64,000 nt of DNA, from assembly GCA_947311845.1 (NCBI GenBank), contig CAMZMU010000117.1:78673184-78737183 (forward strand), written 5' to 3'. The stretch comes from Poa pratensis (lineage: Eukaryota > Streptophyta > Magnoliopsida > Poales > Poaceae). This document shows positions 11,544-23,890 of the stretch, piece by piece; position 1 is the stretch's first letter, and every line of letters begins with the position of its first letter. The position numbers and the translations under genes are program-made. The notes below the pieces were generated by a model. It did no database searches and was not told the origin of the DNA. It saw nothing but the letters and a program-made list of their open reading frames with translations.

Positions 11544-12243
11544 TAGTGGGCTACAAATCTGTTTACATGGCATTGTTATATGAGAAGAGAGATGATGAAA
11601 AAAGTAAGGAGTGTGTTTCTATGCAAGAGCCTAAGATTACACGTGCTTCTAGGATTTTTTGCAACTTTCTCTTTCCTCCACCTCAGCATTTATCTTACGT
11701 GCGTATAATTTCCCATTGTACGCTCTAATATCGATCACGAATATGGTCGAATACAAAGAGTGTTGAATATGGACATCCTCAGTGATGAATACCGAGCATA
11801 TTGCATATGATATGAAAATATCAACTAATATTACAAGTCTTAAAAATATATCAACATCAACATGTAGTGTCTAATGGGTACTTTTGTTTACTCTAAACAA
11901 ACATGTAGAGCTTGATGTAATATTGTCCTATCAATATCATCCTACATGCCCTTAGGAGGTGGGGCCTCCGGTGGTACATGATGGGCCGCCGAATAATAGA
12001 GCACGGTGGACAGCATCCAAGCAGTCAGGATACGGCGGCTCAGAGAGTAAAGCTCAAATTCTACACATCAGTCTGCCCAGTTTCTCATCCATCCTACGAC
12101 TTTGCGCTGCCATATCGTCTCACGAACACAAATTCCTGCAACGATCAACCAGATGCAAATTACAAATTAAGTAAAGAAACGTGAATACACATGCTAGACC
12201 CTGTTATGACGATGAATCTTGGGCTGCTGGGTACCAATACCAT
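11544..12243. other. Spacer, no feature recognised
   Basis: About 700 bp of AT-rich sequence continue the target site of the 8839-11529 retroposon. I see no ORF with recognisable similarity, no inverted repeat of note and no promoter signal. Confidence 0.4.
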
Positions 12244-12251
12244 GTCCACTC

Positions 12252-13745
12252 GAGTTGATTGCACAGAACTACCACTTTACGCACTAAATTCCACAAAACT
12301 ATCACTTTAGTTTGAATCGCCTAAAAACTACCACTCTACAGCTGATTGTTTGCAATGTGCGCACATCGTTGTCTAAAACCGAAATTTGACACTCGTGCTG
12401 ACAGGTGGGACCCACGGTCAGGGCTGAGGTGGCAGACACGTGGACTGTTTGCTGAGGTGGCAGCAATATGTGGACATGGGCCCACTGTCGGACCAATAAA
12501 AAATAAAAAAAATAAAAAATCTAATATCAAAAAAGGAAAAAATCATATATATTTTTTCTGTTTCTATTTCTCTTTTCTTTTCTTTTCCAATAAAAAAATC
12601 AAAAGGTGAGATGAGGCCACGTATGGACCAAGGTCAACGCATCAGAGGATCCGCTCCAGATCGATCGACCGACCGGCCTCCGCCGCCTTCACCTGGGCTG
12701 CGTCAAGGAGGCTCGCCGGCCGCCGCCGCCTTCACCTACCGTCGCAATGGAGGGCGCGTGCACGGGCTGGAGCCCCTCGTCGGCGCACAGGTCGGAGACG
12801 GGGTCAGCCCCACCCGCGAATCTGGTGGCAGCGCGACGGGCCGGCCAGGTCGAGGATGGACTTGCCCCGGTGGTGGAGGCGCGACCAGTTCCATGGCCAT
12901 CCCCGTGAGGATGTCCATGGCCAGCTTCTGCAGCTCCATATGCTGGTGGCCGTGCTGCAGGACGCCACGGAGGTTGCTCACCGTGAACACGTTCTCGGCG
13001 ACATCCCGCCGGAGCGCCTTGCCCGTGACGAGGTCCATCTTGATGCCGTCGAAGATGCTGCCGTCGATGCACTGCGAGTAGGCGTCGTAGAAGAAGCGCT
13101 TGAGCCTTGAGCGAGACGAGCCCGTAGTAAGGGAGCAGGGCACGTCGGGGGCGTGCTAGGTGCGCTGTTTCATTATGGCTGGTCGGGGTCGGCGGCCACC
13201 TTGGAGGAGGACTCGAGCGGGCGCGAGCGCTGGAGCGCGAGGAGGTCGCGCATCAGCGCGGCGGAGGTGCCCGCGTCGAGCTGCGCGGCGACCGCGGCGG
13301 CGTCCCCCTGCCAGCCTGCCAGGCGGTGGCGAGCGCGGGCACGGAGGCCCGAGGCGGGAGCCGGCCTCGCCGTCGCATCGGCAGGGACAAGGACGGGGCA
13401 GCCTGTTGACTTTCTTTTCTTTTAGTTATTTACATTTTTTTAATTGGTTTTACATGTGGGCCCCGCTGCCATGGCACCAAGTAGGTTATTTAGATTTTTT
13501 ATTAGTCTGACATGTGGGCCCATGGCCACGTGTGCTGCCACCTTATCAAACAGTCCACGTGTCTGCCACCTCAGCCCTAACCGATGGGTCCCACCTGTCA
13601 GCACGAGTGTCAATTTTGGTTTAGACAACAATGTCCGCACATTGCAAACAATCAGCTGTAGAGTGGTAGTTTTTAGCGATTCAAACGTAAAGTGGTAGTT
13701 TTGTGGAATTTAGTGCGTAAAGTGGTAGTTCTGTGCAATCAACTC
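12252..13745. mobile_element. Mutator-like element (Pack-MULE type) with long terminal inverted repeats
   Basis: Both ends carry the same sequence in opposite orientation, starting GAGTTGATTGCACAGAACTA. The match continues inward for roughly 250 bp (left about 12252-12500, right about 13490-13745), including the inverted block with ACGTGG and GGTGGGACCCA. The flanks are GTCCACTC (12244-12251) and GTCCCACTC (13746-13754), an imperfect 8-9 bp duplication. Long inverted repeats with an 8-10 bp duplication are the signature of Mutator-like elements. The interior holds no transposase but a GC-rich segment with a host-like coding fragment. Confidence 0.8.
12886..13110 (-). pseudogene. Captured gene fragment, ARM-repeat-protein-like
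   Basis: The minus strand reads FYDAYSQCIDGSIFDGIK, then ALRRDVAENVFTVSNLRG and ELQKLAMDILTGMAMEL, a typical amphipathic helical-repeat pattern. It resembles the C-terminal part of grass ARM-repeat-like proteins in which a 'FTVSNLR..L' helix precedes 'LQKLA..ILT.LA'. Upstream (13110-13143) the best-matching frame shifts, giving ALLPYYGLVSLKAQALL, so the copy is already broken. Downstream the frame becomes Pro/Arg-rich and meaningless. Its position between long inverted repeats suggests capture by the Mutator-like element. No start, stop or promoter of its own is seen. Confidence 0.45.
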
Positions 13746-13754
13746 GTCCCACTC

Positions 13755-14480
13755 CATCTTCAACTGAACGAGGGTGGTGCCTTCCTTGACCGTTTGCCAC
13801 ATTCCCGGAACAAACTGGTCACTACCCGCTTGTTGTTCGTCGTTGGCTCAATGGAAGCAGGATTCTGACCCCACTAGAATGCAATTGGCATCTAATGTTG
13901 CACCTCTTGCCACGCCGCCTCCAAATTAAATTCCCTTAGACAACTCACGGGAACAATATCTGAGACGAGAGATTCGGAAACTACAGAACCCGGGCTCCAT
14001 AGTGCTCATTTTTTCCTGAAAATTTCGAAATCGATATTTTAAAGTTTTAAAAATATTTTAAAAAATCATAGATGTAGACAAGATGCATTCTACCAACTTG
14101 CAAAATATCAAATCAAAATAAGTCATATTCTGGTCTACAAATGAAGAGAAAACTAGATAGCTAGATTTAGGAGGTGTGAAATTTTGCACTGTTCACCACT
14201 TTAAGTATCTTAACTATATTCCCAGATTCACGGGGTGCCGACCTTGTCACTCAAGACACTCACTCTTCAGCAGATAAACAGAGCTGAATAATGGACTCAG
14301 CTGAAAATTTAGCGAACATATACACATCTAAAAAGAGAATCTTAATTAGACGGGTTCGAACATTGTATGTCACTGTCACCAAGCTCCACTAACTTTGTCT
14401 CATTAGTCGTTACATTCTCGTTACTAGCTTCACGATCTCCATCTTGGCCCTCTGTAATCAAGACACTGGTATAAATAGGC
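13755..14480. other. Spacer with a diverged repeat shared with 28880-29110
   Basis: The segment 13995-14215 (CTCCATAGTGCTC ... GAAATTTTGCACTGTTC) resembles 28880-29090 (CTCCATGTTGCCC ... CGAATTTTGCACTGT) in the same order and orientation. It includes similar blocks around TATTCTG and AGAGAAAA. This looks like an old dispersed repeat of unknown class. No coding region is recognised. Confidence 0.35.
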
Positions 14481-14514
14481 ACAAGCACAACGTCCATTTT
14501 TAACACGGGTTCGA

Positions 14515-14770
14515 GAAGGTCGCCGGAGGTGGTGGAGGAGGAGGAGGTCGCCGGAGTTGGTGGAGGAGGAGGAGAAGCTCGCTGGAGGTGGTGGAGGAGG
14601 AGAAGGAGGAGAAGCTCGCCGGAGGTGGTGGAGGAGGAGGAGGTCGCCGGAGTTGAGTTGAAGTAGAGGTAGAGGAGAGAAGGGGAGAGGAGAAGTGGAG
14701 GAGAAGGAGAGGAGAAGTGGAGGAGAAGTGGAGGAGAAGTGAAAGGAGAGAAGGAGAGAAGAAGAAAGAA
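14515..14770 (+). repeat. GA/GGT-rich minisatellite
   Basis: Imperfect repeats are built from GGTCGCCGGAG, GTGGTGGAGGAGGAG and GAGAAGCTCGC, then degrade into GAGAAGTGGAGGAGAAG. The reverse strand gives Ser/Leu/Pro-rich reading frames that are composition artefacts. It lies just inside the CACTA fragment at 14817-15443. Confidence 0.7.
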
Positions 14771-14816
14771 GGAAGAGAAGGGCGCCGGCAGGATTCAAAT
14801 TTGAATCCCGCCCAAC

Positions 14817-15443
14817 AATTCTGCGGCGCACCCACCACCGTGCGCCACAGAATTTTTTTTCCATTTTTTTGATTTTTTTCGATTTTGTAGAAAAAAATCT
14901 TATTTTTGAAATAACTTTTTACTCTTTTAGTATTTCCCGAGAAAAGTTCACCGGGTAAACCTAACTACATGTCAATGCAAAAGTTCACGATTTTTTTGGT
15001 ATATTAAACTTATTTTTTCGACGTCGTATGCAAAAGTTATGGCCATGTCAATATTTTTTTTCGTTTTTTGCAAAAAAAGTCAAAAATTCATATTTCAAAA
15101 TTTCTATACGAACTAGACACTCAAACCTAACTACATGTCAAAGGATTTTAGTTTTTGAAGATTTTATCATTTTCTTTTCAATTTTGCAAAACTGAAAAGG
15201 CGATCCACAGGGGTGGGAACTGATTTCAAAAATTTCTGTCACATTTCTGTGACGCACCTAGCCATGTGCGCCATAGAAAGACACAGAAATGTCTCTTTCT
15301 GTGGCGCACATGGCCAGGTGCGTCACAGAAATGTGACTTTCTGTGGCACATGCGAAACAATGCGCCACAATTTTTTTTTGTGGCGCATGGCTATTTGGTG
15401 CGCCACAAAAAGTGATCCACAGAAAGGCAGTTTCCTACTAGTG
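14817..15443. mobile_element. CACTA element fragment (right end), same family as 9930-11341
   Basis: The right end, read on the reverse strand, is CACTAGTAGGAAACTGCC. Subterminal copies of CTGTGGCGCACNTGG and inverses lie at 15235-15420, with an inner pair at 14817-14852. The internal part shares the sequence around CGATCCACAGGGGTGGGA with the complete element (CGATGCACCGGGGGTGGG near 10926). A left terminus was not found, so the element is truncated or its left end lies in the GA-rich block. The right end abuts the transposase exon at 15444. Confidence 0.7.
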
Positions 15444-17075
15444 TTGGCAAAGTTGAGCTATTTCTTCCGCCGGCTTTGTGCTAAAGAATTAGATGTCGCC
15501 GTGGTGGAAGAGTTGGAGGAACAGACACCGAGTTGCTCTGCGAGCTAGAGGCTATGTTTCCACCAGGCATGTTTAATCCTATGCAACATTTGTTGTTGCA
15601 TCTCGCGACCGAGGCAAGATTGGGGGGGCATGTGCAGACCCGTTGGATGTTGCAACTGAGAGAGAGAAGAAGGACCTTCGAAAGAAAAGAACGAACAAAT
15701 GCAAAATCAAAGCATCCATAGCTGAGGCAACACTGAACGAGGAGGTGTCAAACTTCACCACGAAGTTCTATAGTGACGCTCTTACCACTGTTCATAATCC
15801 AGTGCCTCGTTTGAATATCGCCAACCCGGAAGATCTACCCGACCTTAGCATTTTCATCGGGGCCGGTGGCAAATCAAGTGGCCACCAGAAGAGGAAATTA
15901 TCATATGATGAGTGGACAAAGATTACATCTTATGTCTTGAAGAACACGACGGAAGTAGAGCCCTACATTGAGTAAGTCCTCAATATATTGTTCGGCACAC
16001 TTCCATTTCCTAGTCTGTGGATTAACTCTGTTTCTTGATCATTGCATTCATTGGTTATTTGAGAAAGAAACATGGAAACATTGAAGACCCCTTACCGACA
16101 ATGACAAGTCGGTCCTTTTTAAAAAGGGGGGTGAAGGAGGTGGCGGTTTCATTCCATGGTTCAAAGCAAAAGTATTTCTCTATCTTACACGTTGATTTTA
16201 GTGCAAGACGTTTCGTCAACACTAATATATCAAACTTGTTCCTATTGCACTTGTAGGGAAGATCCGACCCGGAAATGAGGCCCGAGTTGAAGCAACTTAT
16301 CTCATCCACCTATGCCGTCAAGACCTATAATTCTTACGATGTGAATGGGTTCCGCTTCCATACCCATGAATACGAAAACACTCGGTCAAACCGGAAGACA
16401 ACAAATACCGGGTCTTATGCACAGGGCGAAACGGCCTTGATTACTATGGAATAGTCAAGGAAATAATTGAATTGGATTGTGATTTCAGCAAAAAGAAGAA
16501 CCCAGTTGTCTTCAAATGCCATTGGTTCAATCCAACAAGAGTGAGGCGAAGACCTGAAATTGGGTTGGTCGAAATTGAGAGAGAATCCGTCTATACGGGA
16601 GATGATGTCTATATCCTAGCACACCAGGCCACCCAAGTTTTTTATCTCCCGTACCCATGCAAAACTGTGAAACGTCTACTGGGCTGGGATGTAATGATCT
16701 CGGTACCGCCGCGTAATAAACCACCTACCCCTAACGATGACGACTACCACCACCGCATAGACCCGAACACATACGAGGGAGATTTTTATCAAGAAGATGG
16801 GCTGCCAGGCCAATTCAACATCAACTTGCCTACTATAGATGAAATGGAAGAAGAGATGATGATGGCTTGGTGTCGACCATGGGCAAGAGGACGGTGAGAC
16901 GGTTCTTAGCCGGAAAGACGTGGAGCTTCTTGAACGCATGCACCTACCCGATGTAGAGGAGCCTAGCGGTCCACCTCTAGACTACGTAGAAGATTGGTGG
17001 TTCCATCGTGATAGCGATGATGATGATGATGCTGGTCCAAGTTTTGATCCAAATAATGTAGACAATGGCTTCTGA
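15444..17075 (+). pseudogene. TNP2-type CACTA transposase, C-terminal part (DUF4218 and DUF4216 regions)
   Basis: Translation from 15444 gives AKLSYFFRRLCAKELDV, CELEAMFPPGMFNPMQHLLL and HLATEARLGGHVQTRWM, the block next to the transposase core known as DUF4218. A frameshift near 15640 moves the reading to KCKIKASIAEATLNEEVSNF. An intron follows EVEPYIE (donor near 15973, acceptor near 16257). The next exon gives RPELKQLISSTYAVKTYNSY, then after another shift KKNPVVFKCHWFNPT and DDVYILAHQATQVFYL (DUF4216). The tail is acidic and ends ...DPNNVDNGF with TGA at 17073-17075. The N-terminal catalytic part is absent. With at least three frame changes it cannot encode a working transposase. Confidence 0.82.
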
Positions 17076-17379
17076 AGCTTTGTACTCATCAATTTAGAAT
17101 TTCTGTTTGTATGAACCATTTGTATGCCACTTTCGAACTTGTAATATTTGTGATGTAATATTTTTATGAACCGCATTTGTATGCCACTTCTGAAGCTTGA
17201 TTTGTTTTTGTTGTATTAATATGAGTTTTGGCATGCTTCTTATGTTGGCATATGTGTTCGTTAAGCTTATTCATAATATTGCAATTTCTTCTTATGAGTT
17301 TTCTTTAAGCCTTTTCATTACTATTGTGTTTTTACTTGTACTAATCAACACATTCTTTGTGATGACAGGTGATTGAGAC

Positions 17380-19835
17380 ATGGCAGGGGGAAGGAGAAGC
17401 CGGGCACCAAGGACAAGCGGCTCGCGGCGAAGAACAATCTCGCCAAGGAGAAGCACCTCGTCGTCGAGAATTGGCCCAAGCGGGTCGCCAAGGAGAAGCG
17501 GCCTGTCAAGGTTGGCACTGTTGCTAATCTATACGCAAAGGCTGCTGATGGGTCTTCCCAGCTCATTGGAAGAAATGTGGCCGGGAGAAGCAGACTTCCG
17601 CACGACGTGGCAGACCCTCAGGATCCACCCAGGCGCCCCGGGTTAGGCACCCTCGGGCTCGTAGTCCTTTGCCCGCGGCTTCGTCTTCCGAGTCAGAGGA
17701 GGAGAGTGGCTCGGGGAGGCCGAGGTGGAGGAGGAGGGCTCTTTGGCTAGTGAGGATGACTATCAGGACGGCACTCGGAGGAGTCAGAGGAGGAGGAGCA
17801 CCCCGAGGAGAGTGAGGAGGACTCGGATGCCGTGGCGGATGAGGATCTGTTGACAGCTCATCCACTAGAGTTGATCGGCACTCCGCGCGAGGGTGGTACT
17901 TGCGAGGGCGTTCAAAGCAACCAGCACGTGAGTCACATGGCCTACTTGATGTCGGCGGAGATATGTAAGTGGTGGTTGAAAAGTCTTTGTTACCTTCCAT
18001 TTTAGTTACCTCTTCATCACAAGCATTCTGACTTTTGTTTACCGTATGTGCAGGGAATTCACGTGGGTGGGCCCAAAGTGGAGTCGCTTACCTGTAGGTG
18101 TCCTTGGCATTCTTATCAAGAGGCTTTACACTGGCTTGGTCGACCTCAAGAAGGATGGAATTGCCACTGGTCAAAAGGTGCCCGCTTGGTCTTGGGACCA
18201 CTACACGATGGTGCCTGACACCACCTTCGGCCACCTCGGCATGCGCTGATCACTGAATTCTGGGTAAGTAATTTTTAGAACTTTACTACTTAATACCAAG
18301 AGTTTGGACTTCATCGTGTTAATTCCTTTATCCTATGCTCAATGATTGTAGGATTAATTCACACTCGTCGAAGGTGAAGGAAAGGAGGAGGCGGCTCAAA
18401 AGGTGCTCATTAAAATGGCGAAGAAGTCATCCCCAGCAGCTTTACGAGGCTCGTGTTGGCTGTGTTATCAGGTTCTATGCAGAGCAGATGAAGAGGACGA
18501 TCGACAAAGAGTGGCCAGGCCTATACACATGTCGAGAGCCCAGTACATGAAGGTAGCCATATATATTTTCCTATTATTCTCCACATGACAATGAATAGTT
18601 CTACTCATGGATCTTTCTTGTGTTAAATAGGTGATTCCTGATTGGCTAGCCGCCCAGAAGCCTTGCTACAAGAAGATTGTAGCCAAGTGGGTGTCGGATG
18701 CGTTCCAGGTGCACCACAAGGAGGCATCGGACCGGCGGAAGATGATAGGCGAGCACAGAGTTCACCGTCAAGGCCCCCTCACTCGAAGGCTTAATTAAAC
18801 ACAAGGTAAGAAATTATTTTTGTTCTTTCCATACAAGTTTTATATATGTGCAATTATTTTTATTTTTATTTTTGACCTCAATTGTATGTTTCCTTTTGAT
18901 GTCAATTAATTGTAGGAGGCAAAGACGGGCCAAAAATTGACTAAGATGCAAGTATTTGTTGAGACCCGGAGGCCAAAGAAACCGGATCCGGCTAAACCCT
19001 TGGAAGACCAATGGATCACCGACACCACGGGGAAACAGAAGACCAACTACCGCTCCAAGTTCAAGGAGATCTACGGTGAGAACTCCGACCTTCGACCACT
19101 CCTTTCGACCCCAAGGTTGCTATGTACGCGGGACAAGGTCGGCTGAATGGCCGGCCTTATATTGGCGGTGCTTCTTTCGATAGTTCGGCCATTCCATCAC
19201 TTGCCGAGATGTGTGCTTGCCGTACGAGCTCAGCGCCCGAGATCGAGCGCCGCCCAAGGGTCGGACTTGGATCATTAGCTGCAATGGAGGTATGTATGTC
19301 GTTTTTGAACCATCTTTCCACTACTCTACATGTTTTCATTGCCGAGATGCGTTCTTTTACATGGTTGTAATCTTGTAGGCTGAAGTTGTTAATAGTAAGA
19401 GGATCACGGCGGACGCAACGGCGTGGGCGCAGGCAACAAAAGAGAAGGTGGTGCAACTGCAGACATTCCTCCAGGCGATTGTGGTGGTAAGTGCTTCAAC
19501 TTTTTCTTTCAACTAAGCCACGTGCTTGACTTTGCAAACTTAAACTCGTCTTCCGTATGCAGAGGTTGCCCGCGGATCCGTCGCTTCCTCCTTTACCTCC
19601 TCTTCCTCCACTACTATCCCCCTCCAATTGGTAAGTTGTCTTGAAACTAGCTAGGCAACCATTCATCTTTTTTTACTTACTCGTCTAATGCGAATCTTCA
19701 TAGGACAATCGATCGGCTGGATCCCACACTCCCGCGGATGGTGAAGGAGGAGGGAATGGTGGATACATAGGGAATGGTGTAGACGGAGGAGCAAGCGCAT
19801 CGTCGGCCCCATCGACCTCCAACAGGCCCGAGTGA
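17380..19835 (+). pseudogene. TNPA-like / Transposase_24 (Ptta/En/Spm) ORF
   Basis: The start is the ATG at 17380, but the conserved frame (GKEKPGTKDKRLAAKNN) is entered only after a one-base shift near 17385. Exons separated by introns encode REFTWVGPKWSRLPVGVLG (18053-18110), a basic region with VGCVIRFYAEQMKRTIDKEW (18455-18510), and IPDWLAAQKPCYKKIVAKWV. They continue with GQKLTKMQVFVETRRPK and TGKQKTNYRSKFKEIYG, the core of the plant transposase Ptta/En/Spm family. The end is Gly/Ser-rich with a stop at 19833-19835. In active elements the protein binds the subterminal repeats. Frame changes near 17385, 17640 and 19110 indicate decay. Confidence 0.75.
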
Positions 19836-20229
19836 CTCTAGGTTAGTTCTCATTCTTATACTCACATGTCAATAACCATAAATCTGGTTTGCTCTTCAAA
19901 CTCATGCTTATCCTTCTCAAACTCTTAGGATTGCATCGACGACTTCTTAGGCTCCATGGACTACATGCAAACAGGAAGCTTCGTCGTTATCCGGCATGAT
20001 GTATTTTGCAAACTTGGTTAAACATGATGTACTTGTCACTTGATGTACTTGTCACTTGATGCTTGTAATATGGGCATTTGACGTGTATGTTTGAGCTTTT
20101 GTGATATTTGTGACCTTATTTGCTTCTATGTGTGCTATCAATACTGGAGTATATCATATCTGAATATATATACATATATTATGTTTTGAAATGCAGAGAT
20201 TTTTAAAAAACAGGAAAATTGTTGAAAAT

Positions 20230-20911
20230 TGCGGACTCTTCGCCGAGTGGGGCAATAGGCGAAGACGCCTTCGCCGAGTATGGCACTCGGCGAAGAGTTG
20301 CTGCAGGTGCCAAATGGTCACCTGGGAACTTGCTTCGCCGAGATGGGAAACTTCGCCGAGTGGTGCACCGGTGAAATGACTTCTCAGGTGACCATTTGGC
20401 ACGACGTTTGCCGAGATGGGAGGCACTCGGCGAAATAAGCACTCGGCGAAGAGGTGCATTGGCACTCGGCGAAGAAACCACCCGGCGACGCCACCACTCG
20501 GCGAAGCCCGGCACTCGGCGAAGAAATAGCATGGCGAATGGCTCAGACGGCACTCGGCGAAGCAGTACACTCGGCGAAGAACTTTGCCGAGTCCCGGCTT
20601 TGTGGACACGTGGCGTACATCTGTGTGCTCAAACTTCGCCGAGTGTCACATGGGTGGACTCGGCGAAGGCCTGACACACGTCTGACGCACATCTGACAAG
20701 GGATGGTCCTGATCGTCTTTTCTTCGCCGAGTAGTGAGAAAGGGCACTCTGCGACGCCTTTGCCGAGTCCCCCGAAGAAAAGCACTCGGCGAAGAGTTGT
20801 CGCTGAGGCGAATGACGCCGAGTGTATGTCGCCGAGTCGGCGAAGGCTTCGTCGAGGTGGATTCCGGCTTTCGCCGTGTGTTTTGCCCACTCGGCGTCGT
20901 TTAATTTTCCC
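20230..20911 (+). repeat. Subterminal repeat zone of the coding CACTA element
   Basis: Many copies of CTTCGCCGAGT and ACTCGGCGAAG occur in both orientations at irregular spacing, running up to the terminal inverted repeat. These are expected binding sites for the TNPA-type protein. The motif class ('TCGCCGAGTG') is common in grass CACTA elements and differs from the GTGGCGCACC motif of the neighbouring CACTA elements. Reading frames across this zone are artefacts. Confidence 0.85.
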
Positions 20912-20920
20912 GTAGTGCAT

Positions 20921-23880
20921 GTATCACATGTGCGTTTGTAGGCCTCTTTTTGGCACCACGTCGCTCCGTGTGGATGGTGCGTGCACAACTGACTATCGAG
21001 TTGACACTCACTCTGTACGAAGCAAAAAATGATTATGTTGTTGTATCTAATATTAACGTATATCCCGTTTTTTCACTCGCATGTGCCTATTATCGACCAT
21101 TCTTCACAACATGCACCATACAAGTACCATTAACCGATATGCCTTACGGAATCGTGAGAGAGCCTGCATCAGAAGATTAGTACTCTAAGAAACACATGGG
21201 TCATGTTATAGGATTTTATCACGTGTACCTTATGGTATGTCGTTTGCAAAATAAAAAAGGGAGGAGATGGTTCAGGATAAGGTATATGTATGTGTCCTAC
21301 AGACATGTGCACGTATGCATGCACACGTCTTATCCTACAATGATAGTCTTATAATGTTTTCTGTTTGTTCTGAAAGTTTGGATCTTACTAAAATCGGGAT
21401 TGGAGCTGTTGAACCTATTAGAACTTTATTCTTTTCCCGTTGTGCTTTTCACGTTGTGCTTTTCATGTTGATCAAATAAGTCTTAACAGTTGACATCCTG
21501 TGCCCCACCACCAGCCAATAACATACCATCGATTATAATAAAAAAATAGATCCCAGAAGATAGGTTTGTTGGCGACTACAGCACTGACGCGCTGTCCATG
21601 TAGTCGGCCTTAAACTATTTTCTAGACCCTAATTCGAAGGCCGGCCGGTGCCCCTAGAGTTTTGTCATTTTGCTTGATTTCTTAATAACTATATATATGA
21701 AATAGCAAGTATATTTAAGTGCTTGCCTTTTGACACTAGAGGCTTAGCTTCGACTGCCTGCAACGTGACATGCATGTGCTGACATGTGACTGCTAATAAA
21801 CGAGTAGTTCTGTGAGAAGAAAGAAACTATTCAAATTGAAAGTACCTGTCAAACTGAAATGCAAGTACCATGCTGTCAACTTTGGTTCAGCTCAAACATC
21901 TCAATCTTTCTTCTAAGTTGTTTGTAATACATCTAATGTGAAGACAACACTTATCGATTGCATTCTGCTTAGCTATGGTAAGCACACAAAATGGACAGGG
22001 GCGTGCATCAGCAAGAGGGGACATGCTGTGCCACCACAATGTCTTTCTGTCGGTTTAAGAGCATGCGGTCGGAGAGCTTTTTTATGGTGTGCTCCTACTG
22101 TGATGACAGAGTGGACATATAATTAAGCAACCAAAAGTTGCAGTAGTGTCCCACTCTAGAAACAAAGAAGGGGCAACAATCAAATATTGTCAATACGTAA
22201 GATGTTGTACCTTTTACGATTAAATTTGGTGCTTGTACTTAACTTCACCTGGATATATATCTGTGACCTTAACTTCAAAGGCGATGTCACCAATGTATTC
22301 ATTTTGTTGTGCAATGAAAAATACCTCCCTTGCAAAATAAAAGACTACATTATGTAGATGTAACTGTTAAGTCAATTAATCTATAACCCGTTCTTCTCAA
22401 ACCTTTCCCATATGGCTCCTCCGACAAAGCCCCATGGGATAAACCCCTCTTCCTAAACCTGATCCAAGGGTGGAGATTTGCTCCAATGCCTTTGCGTCGA
22501 ACGATGACAAAACCTATATGATGTCTAATATCTTACATATAACTAGAATGGAAAATTATAAGTAAATACATCTAGATTAGTTGTCTTGTCACCCGTAAAC
22601 AATAGGTGTCCTTGATCCTTGAGCTTGGTACCATCTTTAGAGTATTGTGGGCAACATATATATAGCAGCCAAATAGGTTTTATATTTGCATGTTGCTGGG
22701 TACACTACAATAAATAAAATGTGACCCAAAATATGTTTTATCAAAATAATTAATTTGTATTGTGAATTAGTGAATACCATTAAGCTGAAGTTGTGATTCA
22801 AAGTGGATATTGGTGGTGCCTTGCATCCCACTCAACGAGCAATGTACTATGTATGTCGTACGACTGCAAGGTTTGAGCTGTCCAGATACAAGTTTAAGGA
22901 ATATGGAATTAACAAATATGAAAAAATGTTGGTTAGTACATGCGATGAGCATGATGAAGCCCATGAAATCGTGAGTGTTGAGGTAAAATCATGGAGATTC
23001 TACAATCTCATGAGCGTACCCCTGCGAGTAAGAGGACACAACTTACCCAGGTTCAACCCCTCTTGTGCGGATAAAAACCATACTCCTCCGTTGGATCATA
23101 TTATACGGAGGATTGTACAAAAAGGATTACGATGGAGTAAAGTGGTAAGTTCCGATGATGAACTCGACAGATCTTCATAGGAATTAACGTATAGACTACT
23201 CTAATCTGTTATCTCGAATAAAATAACAACCAGTATCCAACAAATGTTGGAAGCGCAGTTTAGTGATGAAAACCATTATTTTTTTTTACCAAACTGGCAC
23301 TAGCACTCAGAGGCATTATCTCGAAAAAGAAAAACAAGGTATCAGTCATTACTCCGAAACGAATAATAATATCTGCTCAAGTGGGAGACAAACCCTCTGG
23401 GGAAGGATGGTGCCATGGCGCACCTCCTGTAGGGTTTTAACGTGTGCACATACTTGTAGAAAGATAGTCTATAACTTACCCATTTTCGACAAATGGAACT
23501 TATTAACTCAAACGTCACATCGCAATTCAACGCAAAGAGTTTACTGGTGGACTCTGCAAAACGAAGATGCACAAAACATGACGGTATGAAAGAAGTACGA
23601 AGTTCTGTGGTATGATAAGTCAACAATGTAATTGTGTACTTACCTTACGCATGTTTCAAGAAAGAACTTCTTTCAAATTAATGTATTTGATCGTTGTCCT
23701 TACGGATGGCTCAACGTCATATTACCACTGATATATAAGGCGGAAAGTTCGAAAACAAGTTTGTGTTTGATTTTAAGCTTTGTTGTGGTCTTAACAAGCT
23801 CTAGATCTCTAACACGCACTAGAGGAGCTGTAAGAAATTGACTATAATGATCCACTTCAAGTTACCTTTCCCCCTAGATC
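20921..23880. other. AT-rich spacer, no gene supported
   Basis: Nearly 3 kb carry no recognisable domain. The longest plus-strand frame (22803-23180, 125 codons, starting MDIGGALHPTQRAMYYV) has no family signature I know and unremarkable composition. The sequence 21575-21610 can fold (GACTAC ... GTAGTC). The region may include old, unrecognisable transposon remains. Confidence 0.35.
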
Positions 23881-23890
23881 ATCATATGTA

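Larger units (their letters stand above)
15444..20917 (+). mobile_element. Coding CACTA (En/Spm) element, 5'-truncated
   Basis: The right terminus, on the reverse strand, begins CACTACGGGAAAATTAAA and ends at 20917. It is preceded by a long subterminal zone of CTTCGCCGAGTG and ACTCGGCGAAG repeats. Two plus-strand pseudogenes lie inside, in the order usual for plant CACTA elements: a TNP2-type transposase C-terminal part (to 17075) and a TNPA/Transposase_24-type ORF (17380-19835). The left half, including the catalytic region of the transposase, is missing. The break coincides with the right end of the other CACTA element at 15443. Confidence 0.85.

Noticed and set aside
20154..20988. Overlapping Arg/Ser-rich ORFs on both strands
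   Set aside because: They are translations of the CTTCGCCGAGTG subterminal repeats of the coding CACTA element.
22702..22720. CACTACAATAAATAAAATG as a possible CACTA terminus
   Set aside because: No matching inverse end, no subterminal repeats and no 3-bp duplication could be found.
22803..23180. 125-codon plus-strand ORF
   Set aside because: No recognisable domain, no typical grass coding composition and no splice or promoter context, so it is likely a chance frame.
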